A DNA stretch of 64,000 bases. Origin: Halichondria panicea (lineage: Eukaryota; Porifera; Demospongiae; Suberitida; Halichondriidae). The stretch lies in the NCBI RefSeq assembly GCF_963675165.1, contig NC_087381.1:1302001-1366000 (forward strand), written 5' to 3'. Shown here in pieces: positions 1 to 10,322 of the stretch. Under the pieces are notes generated by a model. It was not told where the DNA came from and did no database searches. It worked only from the letters and a program-made list of their open reading frames with translations. Every line of letters begins with the position of its first letter. Positions within the stretch are counted from its first letter, which is position 1. Both the position numbers and the translations under genes were made by a program.

Positions 1-534
1 TGGTAGACTTTACTTGCTTATTAGCACTGCTCAGCTGCTCAGAAAAGTTGTTTTGAAGGAGCAAAATTGAATGACTGAATTGAGCTTGTAGGATTTGAAT
101 CTGTTGACTGGATTGGTTGTTCAGTTGCTCGTTCATGGACTGTAATTGCTTATTGGTACTGATCATCTGGTTCTTCAACTCTATATTGGTGTACACCAGT
201 GCTGCCACAGCTACCAACAGAGACAGAACAAAAGCTATGACGGCAAAAATTGCAAACCATTTTTTACCATATTCATTTTTAGCCACTTCTTGCCTTATTC
301 TCTTTGTGTTGCTTTTGTTGTCCAGGACACTACTTTCGTTAGATTTAGTATCTCCAGCAGTATCATACGTTATGTATCCAGTGTTCTCAACGGTACTGTA
401 CTTATTATCTGTTTGGGTGAGACTTCTCTGGTTGATATTGTAGGCAGTGTTTTCCTGCAATGAAGTGGCTTGTGTTTCTCTTTCTCTTCTGTTGTTAGCG
501 TGCACAATATATCGTAGGCAGTGTTTAGCTCCAT
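1..534 (-). pseudogene. P1: 5' part of FReD-like type II receptor paralogue, cut by window edge
   Basis: This is the N-terminal part of a long-stalk family member; the 3' part lies beyond the left edge. The ATG is at 534 within the usual leader. Two extra bases near 507-514 (compare the tail of P14) shift the frame right after the first eight codons. From about 505 down to base 1 one frame stays open. It encodes the tyrosine-containing tail with YSTVEN, the basic stretch before the membrane, a hydrophobic helix (FAVIAFVLSLLVAVAALVY) and the start of the Gln/Asn-rich stalk with NQSS and NFS glycosylation sequons. The only visible lesion is the +2 shift, so this could also be an assembly error in an otherwise intact gene. 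Confidence 0.8.
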
Positions 535-1332
535 CTTAATTCACTGTTGAAACTCTACCATGCATTGACTCGATATAGAGATGTTGTTACTCTACATAGT
601 TATACAGACTTTGCTGTGTGTTGTATACATCCCAGACATGCAGCACTCGATCACATTGTTTGTCATTCCTCAGTTATACAGTGTATGTCTTCAAATAGCT
701 GATACAGGCTGATATGTTGAGAATTGTATGTGGGAGGCTGCCTATTTGCTTAACTAGGCATATTGTTTGTGAATTAATTCATAGGCCGGGGATTCTTAGC
801 TATTAACAATACACAGTAAAAACACATTCGTTACAGTAACATAAAACATGTTAAATAAAACTCATAGAAATGACATAAATTTCTGTCATTTAACACTAAA
901 ATACGATGATGTGTCTCATAAAACATAATTATGTGTTTTTGCTGTGTAGAGGTGAAAGAGGTGCATAACTGCTGATCGACCCAATTAATAAAAATAATTC
1001 CTAAACCATACATGCAAGCTAGAAGACACGGTCTTGCTAATGGAAGGGTTTGCCTTCGCTAACCAACAAGCGGAATTTCCCCAACCACAACTGAGCAGTT
1101 AGTACGTGATGATGCACTGTTATAACTAAAGAAAAAATTTGTTTGCAAATCCACGAATAAAAATCCAGAGAACGTGGCTAGAAGCCTATAGAAGCTGTTA
1201 GTTTTCATCGCATTGTGAGAAGTTACAGCTGGAACAGACACACATACACACACACTTACCGTATCCCTCGTGTGGCTACGCCTCAAGGCATAATTAGTGT
1301 ATATAAAACTAATTATGGTAACCCTTTTATGT
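535..1332. other. Upstream flank of P1, no gene seen
   Basis: The first 200 bases are the family's shared leader and upstream flank, recognisable but diverged. Beyond about 740 I see only AT-rich single-copy-looking sequence. The part around 1,140-1,200 resembles sequence at 37,640-37,700 and 49,810-49,880, so it includes a low-copy dispersed repeat. Confidence 0.5.
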
Positions 1333-1800
1333 TATAGATAGTACATGGGCATGAAGTATCTATGTGTTATAGTGTCCCATATCACGAGGGCTTTGCCCGA
1401 GGGATAAGGGACACTATATAACCTTAGATCATGTTTGCCATAAATACTGCAATTTGATTGGCTAAAGGAAGTGTTCTATCCAACTTAGAAAATCATGTAC
1501 TTATTAAGAAAATCGTGTACTTACTTAGAAAATCATGCACTTCACTTAGAAAATCATGTAGCAAAGATTAGATAAGAACATTCAAATCTGATTGGCTAAA
1601 TACTCATGGTTGCTATGATCTAAAATACTTAGACACTGTTTAGGAAGTTTCCACATGATGTAGAAGTCCTCAGGGCTAGTAGAACCCTCACTGCATTCGG
1701 GATACTACAACCAGCCCTTTGGGCTTCTAAATCATGTAGAAACTTCCTAAACAGTGTCTAACTATTATATAGATACCGAATGCACATGTGCTAACTGATT
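1333..1800. repeat. Nested palindromic foldback repeats
   Basis: An outer palindrome (arms at about 1,336-1,420 and 1,775-1,795, paralogous to the complete copy at 62,600-62,720) is split by a second palindrome at about 1,630-1,765 whose ends read TTAGACACTGTTT and its complement. The core of the outer one is a GC-richer hairpin, CGAGGGCTTTGCCCGAGG. The inner family recurs at 6,815-6,912 and 18,866-18,986. No coding potential is seen. Confidence 0.7.
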
Positions 1801-2615
1801 TAGATTCCACTTTTCATTGGCTGCCTCAGGCAAGAAGTGTATCTATAAAAGCAGCAAGCCTTAGCAACAGCTTTATTTTTGAAAATGTCCTGTTCTGATA
1901 AGCTAGATGATTTCTGCTTCTCTGCTAAAAAACCTTTGCATTGGCCTTGCTTCAATATTAGAATGGACAAACTAGTGACTCCACCTTGTGCAGGAAGCGC
2001 TCTGCAACAAATGAGCCCAGCCTCCTCTTTTCTCTGCACTCAAGCTTCTAAGAGTCAGTAAACTGTTCAGATCTGTATGACTAGCTAGCAAGGAACAGCT
2101 TGTAGCAATGCTACAGTGCACTATCGTTCCCAAAAAGACACAGGAGTCTACTGAAGTAAACAATTTTGAAACATGGCTACAGGATAGAAACAGAAGTCAA
2201 GAGGACAAAGTTGACAAGTGCTACATGTAGAAGACATGCTTTCATGGTTGTGACAATGGACCCAGAACAGTTAAAATCATTGGCTCTTAGTGTTCCTCAT
2301 AGAGACAAGAAAAGATACTGGTGAACCCTACCATTAACCCAGCAAACGCTATAGAAACTGGTAGTGAAAAAAAACTGAACAGCCATAGCTAATTTTCATG
2401 CATGCAGCTACAGATTTACTTATCATTTCTGTACATTCAAAAAATTATACTTGTACTTTATATACCCTCAAGCTTATAATTCCCTGGGAAACTATGAGAT
2501 TATGGCTCATAATTCCCTGCTAAACACATACAAGTGGGATCTAAAAAATTGTAACACACATTAATTTCTATGTCTCGTCCTGCTATAGTGTCTATAATTG
2601 TTTTGAGCGTGCGAT
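1801..2615. other. P2 3' flank with a TATA-like site, no clear gene
   Basis: Just right of the foldback lie an inverted CCAAT box (ATTGGCT near 1,817) and a TATA-like CTATAAAAG near 1,842, followed by a 60-codon open frame from 1,879 that I do not recognise. The same arrangement follows the related palindrome at 62.7 kb, so it belongs to the repeat and is probably not a host gene. The last 60 bases are the 3' flank shared by several family copies. Confidence 0.35.
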
Positions 2616-3878
2616 TCAACGGACGTACACATCAACTAGCTCAATGGGTGTGTCTTCATTGCTAATGCGCTCATCACCACAAAGCCTCAACTCAATATCA
2701 TCTGTAGTTGGTTGAGGGAGTTGCTTGCAGAACCACGGTGGATTGTTGAACTCACAGCAAGCACTGGTACTCCCGCATTCCTGACCATCCCAGAGTGGAT
2801 CATCAGGGTAAAAGGTATCACTAAATGCTCGTCGACTTCCAGTTTCACAGAAGTAATCTTGACCAATGAATGGAGGTACAACTCCATCCCAGGGGAGGTC
2901 AGGTCTTGTGCAGGGACATACCCGTCTATCGATTTGAGTTTCATCGACTGCATTCACAAATGTCCAGATGTGCTGACGAGGCGAGTTACCATGAGTTAGG
3001 CTCACGCCATCAACGTAAATATCATCAATAGATACCTTTCTGTTGAAGAAATATGGAGTGAAAGCATCCGGAGTGCTACTTTGATATGCAATGATTCGAC
3101 CACAAACTTTTGAATACTCCACCCCATAAGTTGAATAGGTAGTAGACAGACATCCCAGTGCACGTTTTCCACAAGTACGCAGTGGTGGTGTCGTCCTGAT
3201 TACCAGTCTAAATCCTTCTGGGCAGTTTTGGTTGGAATCGGTCATGTCAAGGTTGGCTACTCTCATCCATCCTCCTGCAGTGTTGCACCTACAACTTGTT
3301 CGAATCATGTCACAGTAGACCTGGACAGGAGAGCTAGTACTCTCAGTCACAATCCAGTATTCTCCTGATAGTCGGTCTTGAGAGATGTCACTGCAAGAGC
3401 TAGCTGGGTTGTTGATTGTTCCAAGATTAAATGGATCAATTGTGTTGGATTGGTTATTTAGTTGTTCCGTCATTGACTGATCCTCCTGGTTCTTCAACTC
3501 TATATTGGAGTACGCGAGTGCTGCCGCGAGTGCTGCCACAGCTGCTAACAGAGACAAAAAAACAAAAGCTAGGACGGAAAGGATTGCAAACCGCTTCTTA
3601 GTACATCCATTTTTAGTTAAGACTTGCCTTGTTCCACTATTTGTATTGCTCAGAACGTTGGAGGTAGAATTAGTTTCTGCTGTAAACACTTCTCTGTTTA
3701 CTGCATAGGCTGTGTTAATTTTCGATGCAAATGTTTCTCTCCCATTGTTCTCAACCACAGTGTAGCCATTATCTTGGGTAGAATCGTTATTGTAAGCAGT
3801 GTTTCCTTGCAATGCAATGGCTTGTGTTTCTTTTGTGTTGTTAGCGTGCGCAACTTTGTAGGCAATGTTTACTTCCAT
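2616..3878 (-). CDS. P2: FReD-like type II transmembrane receptor, intact, short stalk
   Basis: The frame is complete: 420 residues and one exon, with ATG at 3878 in the conserved leader. Residues 1-95 are a polar cytoplasmic tail with repeated Tyr sites (NTAY at 29, NGYTVVEN at 39). Residues 97-122 are a hydrophobic helix preceded by Lys/Arg (CTKKRF), so N-in/C-out topology is expected and there is no signal peptide. The stalk is short (123-156) with an N-glycosylation sequon (NQS). Residues 158-420 are the cysteine-rich domain, starting with SSCSDI, SGEYWI, VQVYCDM and GGWMRVANLDM like the N-terminal part of fibrinogen-related domains. It then follows a family-specific pattern ending in NNPPWFCKQLPQPTTDDIE. 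Function is unknown; a cell-surface binding or recognition role is inferred. Loop after the sixth Cys: GKRALGC, close to P4 and P17. Confidence 0.9.
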   Translation of the reverse strand: MEVNIAYKVAHANNTKETQAIALQGNTAYNNDSTQDNGYTVVENNGRETFASKINTAYAVNREVFTAETNSTSNVLSNTNSGTRQVLTKNGCTKKRFAILSVLAFVFLSLLAAVAALAAALAYSNIELKNQEDQSMTEQLNNQSNTIDPFNLGTINNPASSCSDISQDRLSGEYWIVTESTSSPVQVYCDMIRTSCRCNTAGGWMRVANLDMTDSNQNCPEGFRLVIRTTPPLRTCGKRALGCLSTTYSTYGVEYSKVCGRIIAYQSSTPDAFTPYFFNRKVSIDDIYVDGVSLTHGNSPRQHIWTFVNAVDETQIDRRVCPCTRPDLPWDGVVPPFIGQDYFCETGSRRAFSDTFYPDDPLWDGQECGSTSACCEFNNPPWFCKQLPQPTTDDIELRLCGDERISNEDTPIELVDVYVR

Positions 3879-4595
3879 AATTCACTGTTGAAACTCCACC
3901 AGACCACAGGCTTGAAATAGAGAGGCTGTTACTGTATTGAGGTGCTGGCCATTGCAATAGTTACAGGTTGTGTTATAAGAGAATTTGGTGACTTGCATGA
4001 GGATGATTCTACCACTTGCATAACCGTGTGCATTCATTTTGACACTTGACAAAACAGCAAAACACATTTTATTACATAATCAATACAACACTAAGCGTGC
4101 AGAGCTATTTTGTAACTAATTGTAAGCACAATTATACTACAACTGAGAAGAGGTCCGACATGCATGCTGAATCACTACAAATGCTAGTGCATTGACCTCA
4201 ACATCATCACGTGACCGCATTGACATTAATGCACTGAATTTGTAGTGATTCATGCACGCATGTCGGACCTCCTAGCTCTGACTACAACTAGAGCACTAAA
4301 GTACAGAACCCTCGGCGCTAGTTGCATGCATGGGGCTGTATAAAATCCGATAATTTCATATAAGAGATGTCCTATATTGGTGGGAGGGGCTGCTGGATGC
4401 TGCACAATGTTCACTAGCAGTGGGGCAGGATGGGTACGACATTGAAAATGATGCATAATAATAGTATGCACACATGCTCAATTTAAATATTTATACTGTG
4501 AACCATTTCATTCATCATTTGTCAATTGCTAAAAAGTGAAAGGAAAAATAGATCTATGCATGCTACTCTCTTTCTGATGGTGCCAGTGTCCCAGT
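3879..4595. other. Upstream flank of P2
   Basis: The conserved leader (3,879-3,935) is followed by diverged family upstream sequence. Unlike several copies I see no TATAAAAC at the usual distance. A direct/inverted 8-12 base motif pair around the TGCATG words at 4,155 and 4,250 also occurs upstream of P6 and P12. No gene is seen. Confidence 0.45.
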
Positions 4596-4599
4596 ATCG

Positions 4600-4925
4600 C
4601 CAAGAGTTTATGATAGAGAGAGAGTATCGAACGTAGGCATACTGTACATCAGATGTATGCGGAGAGTAACGTGACTTCCTGTATCTGTCACAAGCTTGGA
4701 ATTTGCACACTGACCAATCCAAGTGTGGGTGATGTCATCTATCAAGAAAGTAGATTACATCACCCACACTTGGATGGGTTGTAGATTACATCACCCACGC
4801 TTGGATTGGTCAGTGTGCAAATTCCAAGCTTGTAACAGATACAGGAAGTCACGTTACTCTCCGCATACATCTGATACACAGTATGCCTACGTTCGATACT
4901 CTCTCTCTATCATAAACTCTTGGTA
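4600..4925. repeat. Long hairpin, arms about 140 bases
   Basis: Bases 4,600-4,738 and about 4,778-4,925 are nearly perfect reverse complements (for example GCCAAGAGTTTATG on the left against CATAAACTCTTGG on the right). The short loop carries an internal near-repeat of the arm end (ATTACATCACCCAC twice). An RNA across it would form a long stem. Bases 4,950-5,115 resemble 53,240-53,410, a flank shared with the P21 locus. Confidence 0.8.
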
Positions 4926-5331
4926 TCGCTTGATCATCTCCCCCCACCCTCTGCCTAGTACCTGGGAGCGAGATGCTCTATCCTCTCCATTAATTATTCC
5001 GTTTACTTAATCTAACAGTAAATTAATTACCGTACCGTACTTCCTTGCGTTGCTGTCCCGTTTTTACGCCAGCGTTTTAACAACCGTTTGAAAAATGCAA
5101 CTGAAAGCTTATTCTGACGACTACTGTTATAGTACATGTATATCTAATTCTATCACGTATTGTATAGTGCATGCTAATTCTGCTGTTGGATAAAAGTATG
5201 ATGTAAATACGATTGCGTATATATGTGACTACATTGCTAACAAAAAAGAAAATTACTGCATTAAAATAACCTGGCCATTCAACCATGGCATATTAGTGTC
5301 TATTCGCATTTAATTGTCTTGAGCGTGTGGT

Positions 5332-5662
5332 TCAACGAACGTACATCTCAACTAGCTTAAGGTGACATATTTTCATAGGTAGATTTGTTTGTGTTCACTG
5401 TTTAGCTCATTTTGATGGTATTAAATTCTGCTAATTCTTGTGTTCAAGTTGTGAAATTAATGTTATTATAACGTTTCTAATTACTAAAAAGTGGGTTTAA
5501 TGAGATTCATTACAATTTCTAATTATCTGCGAGTACACATTTTTGCGATTTTGCTCTCATTCGCAGAAATAGCAGAAATTAATACTCGCAAAAATATGTC
5601 ACCTTAAGGTAGCTCGATGGGTGCATGTGTCTTCATTACTAGTGCTCTCATCGCTACGAAGC
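5332..5662 (-). pseudogene. P3: C-terminal relic of a family member, split by a MITE
   Basis: The minus strand reads the last 25 or so codons of the family: a degraded SNEDT segment (5,610-5,655), then LVEMYVR and a TGA at 5,332-5,334. A 243-base transposon is inserted between. The first part also has a four-base insertion (CACA to CACATGCA) that breaks the frame. The 3' flank (TTAATTGTCTTGAGCGTG) matches that of P9 and P17. A short relic of the 5' end of a copy (codons for NVAY in the leader context) lies at about 5,976-6,022, so most of the gene body has been deleted. Confidence 0.75.
5361..5603. mobile_element. MITE with TTAA target duplication (piggyBac or Kolobok type)
   Basis: The 243-base element has perfect 13-base terminal inverted repeats, GGTGACATATTTT, and is flanked on both sides by TTAA (5,357-5,360 and 5,604-5,607). 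It has no coding capacity. TTAA target duplications are typical of piggyBac and Kolobok superfamilies; I cannot tell which. It sits inside the P3 relic. Confidence 0.8.
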
Positions 5663-5975
5663 AGGCAAATTTTTTACATAATTATGTGCTTTTTGAAACA
5701 ATCTCGAAGCTTCGCAAACTTTTTTACTTAGTACTATAGCTGCAGGAGGGAGAAAAGAGCTGCAAAAAAGCTGAACTGTATATACAGCATCTAGATTTGT
5801 ACTTCTGGAGTGTTTGGGCTTTGCCCGGTTTCTGCAATCCTTTTTAGCAACAATCAAGTCGATGATTTCCCACTTTTTTTGCACCTTTCCTGCCTATAGA
5901 TTCCCAATAATTGCAGTCTATAATTATTATGCAGTAAATGTTGCATGCAAATGTTCAATTGTACAAAGTGCCTCC

Positions 5976-6400
5976 ATCGAGGCATGCGCAACATTGTATA
6001 GGCAACGTTTGGATCCACTGTTGAAACTCTACCACTGACTTGAAATAGACAGGCTAATATACTGTCAACATGTGTTAGTTATTGCAGTTACAAGAGAATT
6101 GTGGGAGGCTTGTATGATGATTCTACCACTTGCATGTTTGTTTTGACCCCTTGAATGATGATTCTTTCATTTAGTCACTGTTCCTACTATATTTAGTTGT
6201 TTGACATAATTATTACATGTATATGGCAATGTTCGTACACAGAGTATGATGATTGGATATTGATTGCTTGTAGTAACATCTTCTCATTTGTTCTGGTTAT
6301 AATTATTACAGCAATTGCAGCACTAAGGTCTGAGACTAGTCTTCTTAATATTGCCAAAACTTTGTCATAGTTTACTCAAATTACTTCTGTCTATCTATCT
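5976..6400 (-). other. 5' remnant and upstream flank belonging to P3
   Basis: Bases 5,976-6,060 match the start codon region and leader of family members, with the ATG deleted (leader runs into GGATCCAAACG). Bases 6,060-6,400 match the upstream flanks of P5/P6, P7, P11 and P19, including the conserved CATGCAAGTGGTAGAATCAT words on the minus strand. Confidence 0.6.
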
Positions 6401-6590
6401 ACCGTATATATAGCGGGTAAGTTCCGATTAGTTAGTTTGTGGATATTATTTTTGGGGTTGCTGTTTGTACTGCAGGTAAAGATAGTCAATAATCTCTTCA
6501 ATCGTTTGTAAAATATTCACGTTCAGGGCTTTAACCACGAAAACAATGAACTTTTTGCCCCCCCCCCCCAAAAATATCCCGCTATTACGT
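6401..6590. mobile_element. MITE of the GCGGGTAA family
   Basis: The ends read ACCGTATATATAGCGGGTAA and, inverted, ACGTAATAGCGGGATATTT. Related copies or fragments occur near 12,560-12,850, 17,409-17,620, 17,990-18,100, 25,040-25,227, 30,515-30,640, 30,880-30,940, 45,228-45,330, 45,367-45,552 and 52,461-52,655, mostly in family upstream flanks. A run of 12 C residues lies near its right end. The element is noncoding. Confidence 0.7.
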
Positions 6591-6814
6591 AGAAGTGATA
6601 AGCTCCAAGCAGAAATAATGTAATGGCATACCATGGCCAGTTAACCACATAATTATATAATATATACAACATTAATGAAGTTGATGACAGGCCACTTTCA
6701 ATTGTTTATTTTTAGTAAGTCATCTGATGCCAACCAGTTACTTACAGGTTTTATGTTATAAGAGTAGTGTGGTGTGAGAGCTAGGCTGCACATTACAGGG
6801 TGCTTATAAATAAT

Positions 6815-6912
6815 AGTTAGACACTGTTTTGGAAGTGTCTATGGGCCTAATGGCACTGATTTAGTATCCCGAGCGTTTCTAAATCACATGGACATCGATA
6901 AAACAGTGTCTA
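6815..6912. repeat. Palindromic foldback, TTAGACACTGTTT family
   Basis: The inverted ends TTAGACACTGTTTT and AAAACAGTGTCTA enclose a core that matches the inner palindrome at 1,630-1,765 and the one at 18,866-18,986. It is noncoding. Bases 6,913-7,350 to its right are AT-rich 3' flank of P4, with short repeats of CCCATGTACTT near 7,035-7,065 that recur inverted at about 18,700-18,730. Confidence 0.7.
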
Positions 6913-7353
6913 GATACTAGTGCGCATGCGTAAACCACTTGACTACAATACAATTACTTGACAACGGAGTACTAGATATACTAAGTAAATTTGCAGATAT
7001 ACTAAGTCCCATAGTATACCTGCTCTGGCACTTTTCCCATGTACTTCCCATGTACTTCCCATGTAGATCTTATCAACTAGTGTCTAATTATAATTATGAC
7101 TACAATTTGGAATCGAGAATTCTTGTAGACTATGTACTATGATTATAACATAATTATAGTTGATATTGTACTCTATGCAAGATGGTTTCTTGCTTATGCT
7201 TGCATGCGTCAGTTTGTATTTAATATGAGAAAACTATTCATGACAATATAAAAAGCATAATAATTAAAAATTAAACAAGTGGTGTTCTTGCATGGTTACT
7301 ATTTTTTTAACTTGCGTTATGTTGAGTGTTTAATGTGTTCAATTTAAATACTT

Positions 7354-8761
7354 TCAGCGTATGTGCATCTCAACTAGCTCAATTAATGGGTGTGTTTTCA
7401 TTAAATGTCCTCATTACCACAAATCCTCAACTCGATATCGTCTGTAGTTGGTTGAGGGAGTTGCTTGCAGAACCAAGGTGGATTGTTGAACTCAAAGCAA
7501 GTACTGTTACCCCCGCATCTCTGACCATCCCAGAGTGGATAATCAGAATAAAAGGTATCATAAGTAAAGAGCTGTCGGCTTCCAGTTTCACAGAAGTAGT
7601 CTTGACCGATGAAGGGAGGTACAAATCCAATGTATAGGGGAAGTCGGGACGTGTACAAGGACAAGCCTCGCCATCGGATCGGGTTTCATCGATTGCATTG
7701 ACAAATGTCCAGATATGCTGACAAGGTGACTGTCCATGGGTTAGGCTCACACCATCAATGTAAACATCATCAATAGATAAAGCTCTGTTTTTGAAATATG
7801 GAGCAAAAGCATCTGGTGAACTGTTTTGAAATGCAATGATTCGACCACAAACCTTTGAATACTCCACCCCATAAGTTGAATAGGTAGTAGACATCCCAGT
7901 GCATGTTTGCCACAAGTACGCAATGGTGGTTTTCTGTTCTGGTTACCAGTCTCAATCCCTCTGGGCAATTTTGGTTGGGATCGGTCATATCCAGGTTGGC
8001 TACCCTCATCCATCCTCCTGCAGTGTTGCAGCTACAGCTTGCTCGATTCATGTCACAGTAGACCTGAACAGGAGAGCTAGTACTGTCAGTGGTAATCCAG
8101 TATTCTCCAGATGGTCGGTCTTGAGGGATGTCTTTGCAAGAGCTTGCTGGGTTTCCTATTCTAGTTCCAGGGTAGAATGCCATTGGACCTAACTCCGCAA
8201 TAATGGACTGTACGTCATTGAGGTCTCGAATAATAATTTCAATTTCCTCAGAAGTGTTACTTGAAAGAGCTAGGATTGAATTGCTGAGTTGACTGGATTG
8301 GTTGTTTAGTTCCTCGTTGGTAGACTGTACTTGCTTATTAGTACTGCTCAGTTGCTCAGAAAATTTGTTTTGAAGGGAGTAAAATTGAATTACTGAGTTG
8401 AGCTTGTAGGATTTGAATCTGTTGACTGGATTGGTTGTTCAGTTGCTCGTTCATTGACTGTACCAGCTTATTGGTACTGATCATCTGGTTCTTCAACTCT
8501 ATATTGGTGTACACCAGTGCTGCCACAGCTACCAACAGAGACAGAACAAAAGCTATGACGGCAAAAATTGCAAACCATTTTTTACCATATTCATTTTTAG
8601 CCACTTCTTGCCTTATTCTCTTTGTGTTACTTTTGTTATCCAGGACACAACTTTCGGTAGATTTAGTATCTCCAGCAGTATTACGCAGTGGCAGTGGCTT
8701 GTGTTTCTCTTTCTCTTCTGTTGTTAGCGTGCACAACATTGTAGGCAGTGTTTAGCTCCAT
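7354..8761 (-). pseudogene. P4: FReD-like receptor paralogue, long stalk, multiply frameshifted
   Basis: Full-length remnant with ATG at 8761. The tail runs into a stop (QATATA then TAA) because a segment is missing. A separate frame restores the membrane helix and stalk to about 8,356, where one extra base in the LLLQNNF codons shifts it again. The ectodomain is split by one-base insertions in the RTEPPLRT codons (about 7,930) and PYTGVVPP codons (about 7,640), and by a four-base deletion before STTYSTYG. A last shift lies at GNEDI close to the C-terminus. Loop after Cys 6: GKHALGC, as in P17. The many independent lesions make this a clear pseudogene. Confidence 0.9.
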
Positions 8762-10322
8762 AACATTCACTGTTGAAACTCTACCAGAGAGGCTGTTACT
8801 GTATATACAGACTCTGCTGTGTTGTATACATCTCAGTGCAGCACGCGCTACATTTCCTTGTTTTTTCTAATTGGTATTTACCGCTTACACAGTATGTCAT
8901 CTGCTTTCGATCGACAACAAGTGTGGGAGGCTGCCCATTGGGAATTCTTAGCTAAACTCTATAATATACTTGAGTTGAGTTGGGTCCTCAAGGCCACTGT
9001 TGTTGCATACTTGTTTCAGATCTACCTCCCTCCTCGGTTTTGCTCACCGCCTCCATTAAGTCATTACTGCTGATGTCAGCACTATTTGACGTCAAAGTTC
9101 AAAAAAATCAAACGTCACTTCTATCTATTAGTACAACCAGTAGGTTGTACATAGAATTGACACTCACAGTGCTATTGACTGTGTGTGTTTTCAATTATTG
9201 CACACATTTTCACTCGTGTTCAAAATGCTCTATTTCTGCAGGAAAAGGCCACATCAAGAAACTGACTGAACAGATAGCTTATTATAATTATACTTAGTGG
9301 TTTGATATACTTAGTGGTTTGACATAACTTGCAATGTTTATATAGAGCAAGCCAATATTGATTACCGGCCGTAGTAATATAATTATTGGTGTATGGTGGG
9401 CCGTTTGTTTCAAAATTCAAATGTTACATTTTCATTCAGATTACAATACATATTCATTCAAGATACACGTTCATTCAAGATTTTGATGCATTCATATATA
9501 TACATTAATTCGTTCAAGATATGCATACAGTCATTAAAACACAACGTTTAATTATAAGAGATGATTAATGGTCAAAACTCGGAAATCGGCAATTAAATCT
9601 GCTTGACCTCCTGTTAAATTTTCGTTGAACTGCCCAAATAAACATTTTCGTACAATTACCTTGAATAATTTGATTTTCGTACGTACCACACTTACGTTAC
9701 CACTAATTGATAACAGCTGCATGATGTACATATTAAATTATACAGTTTTCAAAATATTTTTAAAGTTTTTTCCGAATTTTTTTAATTTACTTTCCTCGAC
9801 TTTTTGACCCTCTTGAACCTCCTTTGGGGTAGCGGAGGATACATGTATATGCATAGATATATGTGTGCATATTCTTCTAAGGTGTGCATGGTCATAGATA
9901 AACGAAAGGGAGGCAGAGCGATAGAGAGAGAGCAGAGGAGGATTGTCACGGTTAAAAGTATGAAGCTGCTGCTTCTGGAGGATTAAATCCCACTCAGCTA
10001 GCTCTCCGGAGTCCGGAGATACTAAAAAAAGAATAGATGTCCTGAATGGAATTCAATTAAAGTTCTCATTCAGGAAGCAGCTTTTGCACATTTTGCATGA
10101 ATTCGAATGCATAAAAATCTTGTATGAAAATTGCACATCTTGATTGAATACTTCAATGAATGTATAAAACGTTCGTGTACAGGTTACGATTAGTGTTATT
10201 ACTTCGTAGGGAATTGCTACAGCTATCACGACGTTCATAGCAATTATTATAGCTGCTATATTATTCAGTTTCTACTCTTGGTTCTAGAGCTATAGCTACA
10301 GTGTGTAAAAACGAAAATGTGT
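8762..10322. other. P4 upstream flank and AT-rich spacer, no gene seen
   Basis: The leader of P4 reaches to about 8,815. The remainder is AT-rich, with simple-sequence stretches (TTCATTCAAGAT words at 9,430-9,520) and no frame with recognisable similarity. Bases 10,190-10,320 are the P5 3' flank, also present next to P22 at 58,860-58,990. Confidence 0.45.

Noticed and set aside
117-463. Two plus-strand hydrophobic frames at the left edge
   Set aside because: They are antisense to the P1 tail and membrane helix; the hydrophobicity is a by-product of the sense codons.
1879-2061. Open frames of 60-79 codons on both strands right of the foldback at 1.8 kb
   Set aside because: No similarity recognised, overlapping frames on both strands, and the sequence belongs to a repeat also present at 62.7 kb.
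3090-3870. Introns within the receptor genes
   Set aside because: The intact copies read through from leader to stop without interruption, and alignments between copies show no intron-like extra segments other than transposons with TIRs.
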